From contig PABD01000143.1 of the NCBI GenBank assembly GCA_002702685.1, forward strand, positions 1 to 37,443: a stretch of 37,443 nt of DNA. The letters are read 5' to 3'. Source of the DNA: Planctomyces sp. Its GTDB lineage: Bacteria > Planctomycetota > Planctomycetia > Planctomycetales > Planctomycetaceae. The notes under the pieces were generated by a model, which was given only the letters and a program-made list of their open reading frames with translations, was not told the origin of the DNA and did no database searches. Shown in pieces: positions 30,043 to 37,443 of this stretch (within the stretch, counting starts at the first letter, position 1; every line of letters begins with the position of its first letter). The translations under genes were made by a program, and so were the position numbers.

Positions 30043-31146
30043 TTATCTGATTTTCAGGCTGGCGAGAGCGAGGATGGCAAGCAGTGCTGCTGTGATCCAA
30101 AAGCGTGTGACGATTTTTATCTCATGTTGGCCTTTGAATAAATAGTGATTATGCAGTGGAGAGCAGGCAATCAATCTTTTTTTCGAAATTTTATACCAAC
30201 CGACCTGCAGGATCACACTGACTGTTTCCACGACGAAGACACCACCGGCAATCACCAGCAATGCTTCCTGCCGCGAAGTCAACGCGGCCAATCCGATCAG
30301 GCTACCAAGGGATAACGAACCGGTATCTCCCATGAAGACCTGGGCGGGATAACAGTTGAACCAGAGAAAGCCCATCACGGCACCCACCAGGGCTCCCATG
30401 ATGACGGCGAATTCTCCGCATCCCGGTATGAACGGAATACTCAGGTATCCAGCGAGTACTTTATGGCCGGCCAGATAAGTGAGCGCCACAAATGTCGCTC
30501 CGCACATGATCAGGCAACCGCTGGCGAGTCCGTCGAGTCCATCCGTCAGGTTGACTGCGTTCGAACTTCCTACCAGTACCAGTACTCCCCAGGCAATCAG
30601 GCCGACACCGAGTGGTATCGCGAAATTACCGACGGGAGAGAGAAGTGAAGTTCCTCCTTCAATTTCTCTCAGCTCCAGATACAGGAGCGGCAGGGTTATA
30701 GAGGAAATCAGAATTTGAGCCAATAGCTTTTGTCGTGCTTTCAGCCCATTTTTTTTGGAACTCAATTTCGTCCAGTCGTCATACGCGCCGAGCAGTGCAA
30801 ATGCCGTCGCGGAGAAGAGTCCCAGTTGTACAAATCGATTGGTAAGATCGCCCCAGGCAAGGACGGCGATGAGAATCGCACCCACCACAAACAGGCCGCC
30901 CATGGTGGGCGTGTCCTGTTTCGCGGAATGTAATTCATTCAATTTTTCGGAATCACTTTTGATCGGTTCGCGAAACCGGTTCTGCAACCAGCGAATCGCC
31001 AATGGCCCGAGCAATATCGCCATCAGAAACGCCGTGAGACTGGCAAGCGCCGTGCGCGCGGTAAGAAAAACGCGCGAGTCTCCCGTTGAATAAAACTCGA
31101 GTCGTTCGAGCAGTGGTCCGAATTGATCGAGTAACCAGATTAACAT
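30043..31146 (-). CDS. mraY: Phospho-N-acetylmuramoyl-pentapeptide transferase
   Basis: 367 aa. HSAKQDTPTMGGLFVVGAI, LLGAYDDWTKL, NAVNLTDGLDGLASGC, CYPAQVFMGDTGSLSLGSLIG, CSPLHNHYLFKGQHEIKIVTRFWI. Confidence 0.97.
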   Translation of the reverse strand: MLIWLLDQFGPLLERLEFYSTGDSRVFLTARTALASLTAFLMAILLGPLAIRWLQNRFREPIKSDSEKLNELHSAKQDTPTMGGLFVVGAILIAVLAWGDLTNRFVQLGLFSATAFALLGAYDDWTKLSSKKNGLKARQKLLAQILISSITLPLLYLELREIEGGTSLLSPVGNFAIPLGVGLIAWGVLVLVGSSNAVNLTDGLDGLASGCLIMCGATFVALTYLAGHKVLAGYLSIPFIPGCGEFAVIMGALVGAVMGFLWFNCYPAQVFMGDTGSLSLGSLIGLAALTSRQEALLVIAGGVFVVETVSVILQVGWYKISKKRLIACSPLHNHYLFKGQHEIKIVTRFWITAALLAILALASLKIR

Positions 31147-31196
31147 CCAGAGTCCGGAAGAAATCGTTCAGGCGGGAGTAGTTATCGATAGCAGTA

Positions 31197-32612
31197 CTAA
31201 GCAGCGGGACGCCAGAAGTGGAAGCCGTAGTCGTCGCGGTCGTCCGCAAGATGTTGGGCGAGCCACTGCGTGATGCGTTCCATCTGCATTCCGCGCGAGC
31301 CTTTGACGAGGATGGCGTCCCCATGTTCGACAAAACACGAAAGGACAGCGAGCAGCGAATCGAAGTTGGTGCAGACGGCGGTTTGATGAGGCGTCATTCC
31401 ATACTGTTGCGCGCCGGCGATTACCGCGGGGGCGAATTCACCATAGCTGATCAGCATTTCAATGTGACTGTTGGCAACCAGTCCGCCGACCTGATGATGG
31501 AAGAAGATTTCTCCCGGCCCGAGTTCGAGCATATCACCCACCACCAGGATCCGTTTCCCGGCAACCTGCATCAGTTCGAGTGTTTCAATAGCGGCTTTCA
31601 TCGAAGCGGGATTGGCGTTGTAGCTGTCGTCGATCAGGTAGACCTGACCGACCTGTTGCCACTGACAGCGACCCGACATCGGTTGGAAATCGGCGATGCC
31701 ATCCCGTAATTGCGCCAGGGTCAGTCCCAGTTCGCGACCGATCGCAATTCCTGCGAGGGCTGAGCGAACGTGATGTGCGCCCATCGCCGGAAGGAAATAA
31801 TCATCACCATCGACTTCAAACCAGATCTTACCATTTTCGGTCTGGATATTTGTCGCGCGGAGATCGTTGTCCTCATTGAAGCCGATATAAACGACGTTGC
31901 AGCAGGCGACCTCGTGCATGCCGCGCACCTTGGGAGAATCGCCGTTGAGAATCGCAAGTCCCGTTTCCGGCAGCGCTGCGATCAGCTTCTGTTTTTCCGT
32001 AACGATGTTATCGAGTTGCCCGAACGTCAGCAGGTGCGCGGGGGCGACCTCGGTCACAATGCCGATCTCGGGGCGAATCATCGCGAGCAGACTGTTCAGA
32101 TCATTCGTACGCGCGGCGCCGAGTTCCAGCACGGCGAACTCATCGGTCGGTTGTACGTTCAGCAGGCTCAGCGGCACGCCGTATTCGTTGTTGAAATTTC
32201 TGGGAGACCGCGTCCCCTGAAAGCCTGTCCGCAGCGTCGAGTAGACCATCTCCCGCGTCGTTGTCTTGCCGACAGATCCCGTAATGCCGATCACCAGCGT
32301 GTCGAGTTCTTTTCTCCACGCGGTGGCGTATTGAGTCAACGCGAGGTAAGTATCTTCCACGGCGACACAAGGCAGCGGACAGTCTTCGGCGCGATTCCGT
32401 TGGACGACCGCGGCCACGGCTCCTTTTCGGGCGGCGTCCGCGAGGTATTGATGCCCATCGTGGTTCTCGCCACGGAGCGCCCAGAAGAGCGAGCCGGAAG
32501 CAAGAGTGCGCGAATCGATCGAGATCTCCGTGAAGTCCATTTCGAGCGACTCGAAACGATGGGGAGTTCCAGCGGTGGCATTCAGGATGTGTTGCAGTGA
32601 GAAGCGATTCAT
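31197..32612 (-). CDS. murF: UDP-N-acetylmuramoyl-tripeptide--D-alanyl-D-alanine ligase
   Basis: 471 aa. FTEISIDSRTLASGSLFWALRGENHDGHQYLADAARKGAVAAVV, IGITGSVGKTTTREMV, RNFNNEYGVPLSLL, YLIDDSYNANPASMKAAIETL. Confidence 0.95.
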   Translation of the reverse strand: MNRFSLQHILNATAGTPHRFESLEMDFTEISIDSRTLASGSLFWALRGENHDGHQYLADAARKGAVAAVVQRNRAEDCPLPCVAVEDTYLALTQYATAWRKELDTLVIGITGSVGKTTTREMVYSTLRTGFQGTRSPRNFNNEYGVPLSLLNVQPTDEFAVLELGAARTNDLNSLLAMIRPEIGIVTEVAPAHLLTFGQLDNIVTEKQKLIAALPETGLAILNGDSPKVRGMHEVACCNVVYIGFNEDNDLRATNIQTENGKIWFEVDGDDYFLPAMGAHHVRSALAGIAIGRELGLTLAQLRDGIADFQPMSGRCQWQQVGQVYLIDDSYNANPASMKAAIETLELMQVAGKRILVVGDMLELGPGEIFFHHQVGGLVANSHIEMLISYGEFAPAVIAGAQQYGMTPHQTAVCTNFDSLLAVLSCFVEHGDAILVKGSRGMQMERITQWLAQHLADDRDDYGFHFWRPAA

Positions 32613-32729
32613 CAGCGCGGCGTGCGTTCAGAGCGAACGTTCATTTCTCAGACAGTTTGACTACCGACAGACGGGCCCACAGTCTGTCACAACAAAACTT
32701 GATGTTCTTCGGGCGGAACTGTATTGCAA

Positions 32730-34277
32730 TCAATGATTCACGGTAAGACCGGTTTTCGACCAGGCGAACTGTTCCAGATGTTGTCGTACTATGGCGACAT
32801 CATCGAACGGGATTTCCTCGCTACCATAAATCTGCACTTTCTCATGGCCTTTCCCGGCGATGAGGATCGTGTCCCCCGGTACGGCCTGTTGCAGCGCCCA
32901 TTGGATCGCCAGTTCACGCGATGGTGCCTGGTGAACTTCGGGATCCGCGTCGGCTTCGTACAGTCCGGCGGCAATCTCTTCCATGATCTGATGCGGATCT
33001 TCGCTACGAGGGTTGTCGCTCGTCAGCACGACGACATCAGCTTCGGCAGCGGCGCGTCCCATCAACGGACGTTTGCTGCGATCACGATCTCCTCCCGCTC
33101 CGAAGAGACAGAAGAGTCGACCGGAGGTAACAGGCTGAAGTGCGGCAATAGCATTGGCAATCGCATCAGGTGTGTGGGCGTAGTCGACGACGACGTTCGG
33201 ACCCTCGTCGGTTGGAACTTTCTGCATCCGTCCGGGAATGGTGTCGAGTCGCTGAATACCGGTGATGACCGCTTCGAGGGAGATGCCGCAGGCAAAGGCG
33301 AGCGCGGCGGCGGTCAGGCAGTTGATCAGGTTGTGTCGGCCGAGTAACTGCGATTCGATCGGAATCGTGTCGCCCGCGTAATGCAGGATGAACCGGGTTC
33401 GCTCAAAGCTTTCGTCGATGATCTCGGCATACAGATCAGCTGACGGAGTTTCCAGGCTGACGGTCAACAGGTTCTGGCGGGAACTGACCCGCTCCCCGAT
33501 CTGGCAGCTGCCTTCGTTATCGAGATTGATAACGACTGTCGCACTGGAACTGCAGTGTTCGAGAATTCTGCTTTTGGCGGCGATGTAAGCTTCGAAAGTC
33601 CGATGATAATCGAGGTGATCGTGGGTCACATTCGTGACCGCGACGGCTCGGAACTGCGAACCGGCGATGCGGTGCTGGTCGAGGGCGTGGCTTGAGACTT
33701 CCGTTACCGCGAATTCACATCCGTTGCGAACCATCCGCCGGAGCAATCCCTGAAAGGCGGCGGGATCCGGCGTCGTGAGCGTGGCGGGAGTGGTTTCCGC
33801 GCCGTCGAAATTTTGAATGGTGCCGATCAATCCCGTTTTGTGAGCGGCCGCTTCGCAGATGGCGCGTGTCATCCACGAAACAGATGTTTTGCCATTCGTG
33901 CCGGTAACGCCAATCAATGATAACTGGCGGGAGGGGTGACCGTTGAGGGCCGAACACAACTGCGCGTAGGCCTTGCGGACATCGGGAACGACGCACTGTG
34001 GCATGGTGACGTCGGGGCGCGGACGATTCACGAGGAAGGCGGTGGCCCCGTTGGACTGGGCTTCCGGAATGTAGGAGACGCCGGCCTGCTTTGTTCCCTC
34101 GATGGCCGAGAAGAGCGATCCGGGACGACAACGGCGGCTGTCATCAGTGGCGTGCTGCACCCAGATATCAGCGCAGCTGACGAAACTCGCGGAGGGGAAC
34201 AGCTTGCGGAGGCTGACGGGGAACATCGCTCCCGCTTCGGACATCAGGTTGGTCATCGTGTTCACTCGAGCATCCAT
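32730..34277 (-). CDS. murE: UDP-N-acetylmuramoyl-L-alanyl-D-glutamate--2,6-diaminopimelate ligase
   Basis: 515 aa. IGVTGTNGKTSVSWMTRAI, AVTEVSSHALDQHRIAG, NVTHDHLDYHRTFEAYIAAK, VVDYAHTPDAIANAIAAL, LTSDNPRSEDP (meso-DAP DNPR motif), AGKGHEKVQIYG. The exact start is uncertain because several in-frame ATGs lie near the N-terminus. Confidence 0.95.
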   Translation of the reverse strand: MDARVNTMTNLMSEAGAMFPVSLRKLFPSASFVSCADIWVQHATDDSRRCRPGSLFSAIEGTKQAGVSYIPEAQSNGATAFLVNRPRPDVTMPQCVVPDVRKAYAQLCSALNGHPSRQLSLIGVTGTNGKTSVSWMTRAICEAAAHKTGLIGTIQNFDGAETTPATLTTPDPAAFQGLLRRMVRNGCEFAVTEVSSHALDQHRIAGSQFRAVAVTNVTHDHLDYHRTFEAYIAAKSRILEHCSSSATVVINLDNEGSCQIGERVSSRQNLLTVSLETPSADLYAEIIDESFERTRFILHYAGDTIPIESQLLGRHNLINCLTAAALAFACGISLEAVITGIQRLDTIPGRMQKVPTDEGPNVVVDYAHTPDAIANAIAALQPVTSGRLFCLFGAGGDRDRSKRPLMGRAAAEADVVVLTSDNPRSEDPHQIMEEIAAGLYEADADPEVHQAPSRELAIQWALQQAVPGDTILIAGKGHEKVQIYGSEEIPFDDVAIVRQHLEQFAWSKTGLTVNH

Positions 34278-34617
34278 TCAAGAGCAGGAACGCGACTGGT
34301 GGGCAGTCGATACCGATTTCCGAACATCAGTGCGGAATCAAACAGGGTGTCGGGTCATCGGTGGGTATCGGTGGGCGGGATGTTCCATCTTTTCCACATC
34401 GCCGCGATATCAATCGAGGCAAAATCGGGATGGAACGCTGTTCAAAGTGGTTCGCCAGACGCTTCCTTGCGACAGAATCAAACCGAAGAACGGCAAGGGA
34501 TTTTCCCGATTCTGCCGAAACGGTCAACATCTCTTTATTACATACGTCAGGATTGTAATTCTTACAAAAGGGATTCACGCTTTACCCGCCCCGCGCTGCG
34601 CCTACAGGGAAAATCCC

Positions 34618-34648
34618 TTCTCATGGAAAGCGACTTTCGGCGTATAAT
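34618..34648 (+). promoter_or_regulatory. Candidate sigma-70 promoter for the ArgZ-like gene
   Basis: Exact TATAAT at 34643-34648 with TTCTCA (34618-34623) 19 nt upstream, about 85 nt before the ATG at 34734. Confidence 0.35.
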
Positions 34649-34733
34649 GGAATGAACGTGAATCGCCGGAACAGATTCCGTCGCGAGCGTTTAGTCTCAG
34701 TCGACCCCTCCCGTCCTGCATCGGAATCGCCTC

Positions 34734-35543
34734 ATGAGTGCGCGCACACGACCACGCTTTCTGATGTGTCCGCCCGATTACTTTCGGATTGAATACGAAA
34801 TCAATCCGTGGATGAACAAAGCGGTGCAGAATGACCGGGCGAATTCCGTCGCCCAGTGGCGTGGCCTCAAGACGTTGCTGGAGGAACTCGGTTGTGAGGT
34901 CGCCGAGGTCACGCCGGTGGAAGGGTTGCCCGACCTCGTTTTCACAGCCAACGCCGCAATGGTTTTTGGAAACCGGGCATTTATCTCCCGCTTTCGACAC
35001 GGCGCGCGGCAGGGAGAGGAACCGATCTTCGCGGACTGGTTCGAACAGGACGGCTGGGACGTGATCCGGCTCGCGGACGATATGTCATTCGAAGGCGCGG
35101 GGGACGCGCTGTTCTGTGGAGAGACCCTCTTCGCCGGTTACATCTTTCGCTCTGAGGTGAGGGCCATCAACTGGGTCGCGGACCAGATCGAGCGGCGCGT
35201 CATTCCCCTGCAATTGACAAGCGAGCAGTTTTATCATCTCGATACCTGCTTCTGCCCGCTCAGCGATGAAAGCGCGATCTATTATCCGCCCGCATTCGAT
35301 CAGTACGCCCAAGCAGCGCTACGCGCTCATATCCCGGAATTGATCGCCGTCGAAAAGGATGAGGCGGACCGTTTTGCCTGCAACGCGGTCGTGATCGACA
35401 GGCATGTGGTCCTCAATACCGGCTGCCCGGTACTGGAGACTCAACTTCGCGACCGGGGTTACATACCACACGCGACCCCGCTCGATGAGTTTCTGAAATC
35501 AGGTGGCAGCGCGAAGTGTTTAACGCTCCGCCTGAATTCCTGA
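34734..35543 (+). CDS. Amidinotransferase/arginine deiminase superfamily hydrolase, similar to the N-terminal catalytic domain of cyanobacterial arginine dihydrolase ArgZ/AgrE
   Basis: 269 aa. RFLMCPPDYFRIEYEINPWMNKAVQNDRANSVAQWRGLKTLLEE, LPDLVFTANAAMVFGNRAFISRFRHGARQGEEPIFADWFE, FEGAGDALF, FYHLDTCFCPLSDESAIYYPPAFDQYA, DRFACNAVVI, GGSAKCLTLRL. Confidence 0.85.
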   Translation: MSARTRPRFLMCPPDYFRIEYEINPWMNKAVQNDRANSVAQWRGLKTLLEELGCEVAEVTPVEGLPDLVFTANAAMVFGNRAFISRFRHGARQGEEPIFADWFEQDGWDVIRLADDMSFEGAGDALFCGETLFAGYIFRSEVRAINWVADQIERRVIPLQLTSEQFYHLDTCFCPLSDESAIYYPPAFDQYAQAALRAHIPELIAVEKDEADRFACNAVVIDRHVVLNTGCPVLETQLRDRGYIPHATPLDEFLKSGGSAKCLTLRLNS

Positions 35544-35596
35544 ATGCGGTGTCTGCTCGCAGTATGGTTCGCCGTATCGGTGAACGAAATGCCAAG

Positions 35597-37300
35597 TTAA
35601 TCCAGCGAAATTACTTCGTTGTCGCCCGCTTCCTTTATAAAAACCGGCGCGATGACCTTCGAGGCGTAGCGGCGATCATGGTGGATCTGGTTCGTCGCCA
35701 CGAATTGTTTTTCCGGAGTCTCAATGGTGAGCGGTTCGCCGGTATTCGGATTCGGTTCGTAGAACGGGGCGCCGGTGCTGGCAACCGTCACGCGAATGCG
35801 GTGTCCCTTGTTGAAGATCTGACTGAGCCAACCGACATTGTATTTGACGGGATAGATCTCCCCCGGTGCCATCAGCTTTTCGGATTCGAACCCATCGCGA
35901 AACCGGGCGCGACGAACCATGTCGACCAGCAGGATCGACCGTCCATCGGGATAGACGTCGGAAACCCGCACGATAAAATCGGTGTCGGGCGCATCGGACG
36001 AAACATACAGTTCCGCCTCGACATTCCCCGTCCATTCCACCGATTCATCGAGGACGTCGGTCGTGAAAGTGAGCACGTTCTCCTGTTCTTCGAAAGGACG
36101 CGCGTCGCGTGCGCCCGGAAAGGCCGTCCCCGGAATCGTAGCAGGGTGATACGGATCGGCTTTGATCGTGGAAGTATCGGCATCCGACTCCGGAGCCGCT
36201 GTCGTCAGTTTCGCATCCTTACTGAGATAGTAGTCGGTCGAAGTCGTTTTGACGGGCCAATCGGCTGCCGTCCGCCAGATGTTCCCCGGCGCGCCTTCTT
36301 CGTCGAAAGCGCCCATCACGTAGTATTGCACCGCCGGTGCCGTGGCGAGATCATTGTTGATTCCCTTGAGCTGAAAATCGAACCACGCGAGCATATGCCG
36401 CATTACGTCGACATGCGCGTTCTCGGGATAATTCACGTCGCTGAATTTATTGGTCTTGTTGAAACGACCATGCAGCCAGGGCCCGATCAACAGATGCTGC
36501 TGGCCGCGCGAGTTCGGTCCCCCCGCATGTTGCCGACCGATGTAACTGTTGACCGAACCGACACACATGAAGTCGAACCAGCTGCCGATGGTGAAGCAGG
36601 GGACGTTCATCTTGTCAAAGTGCCGTGTGCAGTCTTCGTCCTGCCAGTACTCATCGTAGGTCGGGTGCTCGTACCATTCGACCATCAGATCGTGATTGTG
36701 TTCCGGGACCCGACAGGCAGCGGCCATCCCTTTGAACCGCTCGGGCCGCGTCGTTCCGCCGATCCGATAACCTTCGTGATACAGGCTGAGCCCCGTATCG
36801 ATCATGTACTGACAGACGAGATGCGGCGGTTGCGTCACGGCGAGAAAATTTTGCGCGTACCCTGCCTGCGAACTTCCGAAGGTTCCCACCTTGCCGTTCG
36901 ACCAGGGCTGCACCGCGAGCCATTCGACGATGTCATAACCATCTTTCTGTTCTCCCCAGCCGAGAGCCCGGTATCCGACGTATCGTCCCTCAGATTCCTG
37001 GGTACCACGAAAGTTTACCCCGGCGACGACATATCCCGCCGCCGCCATTTCGGCCATCGACGTCCGTGTGCTCTCGCCGGTCAGGCTCGCGTACCGTTGT
37101 TCGAGCAATACGGGCCATGGTCCCTCTCCCTCCGGAATATAAACATACCCCGACAACCGCACGCCATCCCGCATCGGAATCATCACGTGCGATTCGGTCA
37201 CCGGCCCGAGATTGATTTCCGCGGCCCGGGAGAATGAAGTTAATTCAATGAGGGCGATCAACAATGCCGAAAAACTGAGCTTAAAGATAATTAGTTTCAT
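35597..37300 (-). CDS. CocE/NonD family hydrolase (X-Pro dipeptidyl-peptidase-like), exported
   Basis: 567 aa, signal peptide (MKLIIFKLSFSALLIALIELTSFSRA). MIPMRDGVRLSGYVYIPEGEGPWPVLLEQRY, VGTFGSSQAGYAQNFLAVTQPPHL (nucleophile region), C-terminal beta domain (VEWTGNVEAELYVSSDAPDTDFIVRVSDVYPDGRSILLVDMVRRARFRDGF). Confidence 0.9.
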   Translation of the reverse strand: MKLIIFKLSFSALLIALIELTSFSRAAEINLGPVTESHVMIPMRDGVRLSGYVYIPEGEGPWPVLLEQRYASLTGESTRTSMAEMAAAGYVVAGVNFRGTQESEGRYVGYRALGWGEQKDGYDIVEWLAVQPWSNGKVGTFGSSQAGYAQNFLAVTQPPHLVCQYMIDTGLSLYHEGYRIGGTTRPERFKGMAAACRVPEHNHDLMVEWYEHPTYDEYWQDEDCTRHFDKMNVPCFTIGSWFDFMCVGSVNSYIGRQHAGGPNSRGQQHLLIGPWLHGRFNKTNKFSDVNYPENAHVDVMRHMLAWFDFQLKGINNDLATAPAVQYYVMGAFDEEGAPGNIWRTAADWPVKTTSTDYYLSKDAKLTTAAPESDADTSTIKADPYHPATIPGTAFPGARDARPFEEQENVLTFTTDVLDESVEWTGNVEAELYVSSDAPDTDFIVRVSDVYPDGRSILLVDMVRRARFRDGFESEKLMAPGEIYPVKYNVGWLSQIFNKGHRIRVTVASTGAPFYEPNPNTGEPLTIETPEKQFVATNQIHHDRRYASKVIAPVFIKEAGDNEVISLD

Positions 37301-37443
37301 CGTGTTCTTTCAGATGCGCGGGTAGCCTGTTGATGCCAGCCTACCCCCTTCACCACAGTGGCGCGAATAGATTTCGATGTCGAAACGTGTAATAAATCAG
37401 AAAGAGCACACTGATGGTTACCAGCGGAAATCAGAGTGAAAAG

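Noticed and set aside
35516-37237. 573-aa plus-strand ORF opposite the CocE/NonD hydrolase
   Set aside because: Fully antisense to a recognisable exported hydrolase. The translation is rich in Arg/His/Val with no domain signature, typical of a shadow ORF in GC-rich DNA.

Overview
The window looks like planctomycete chromosomal DNA, judged from its gene families: PSD1/DUF1549-DUF1553 and DUF1501 pairs, FecR-LamG proteins with ECF sigma factors, and a Tat-exported Gfo/Idh/MocA oxidoreductase. I called about 24 protein-coding genes. From left to right they are: a FecR/LamG protein and ECF sigma factor (-), divergent from PSD1 and DUF1501 genes (+); ligA; an acyltransferase-3 family membrane protein; queE; a Gfo/Idh/MocA oxidoreductase (-); an ECF sigma / cysteine-free anti-sigma / uncharacterised secreted protein operon (-); a stand-alone eboE-like gene; an RND/MMPL transporter; a PAS-AAA-Fis regulator lacking the GAFTGA loop; a PQQ-like beta-propeller protein (-); dinB; an isolated secretin (-); a reduced dcw (peptidoglycan) cluster murE-murF-mraY-ftsW-murG (-) with no murD and no ftsZ/ftsA/ftsQ in the window; an ArgZ/AgrE-like guanidine-hydrolysing enzyme; and a CocE/NonD hydrolase (-). 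The best leads are: a 49-codon basic ORF missing from the supplied track that overlaps the secretin stop behind a near-perfect Shine-Dalgarno; a frame-broken gene remnant next to it; the murD-less dcw block with two hairpins where murD normally sits; the orphan EboE beside an RND exporter; the GAFTGA-less AAA regulator; and the single-domain arginine dihydrolase candidate. I saw no tRNA, rRNA, CRISPR array or transposase. All family calls come from reading the translations by eye, with no database search.
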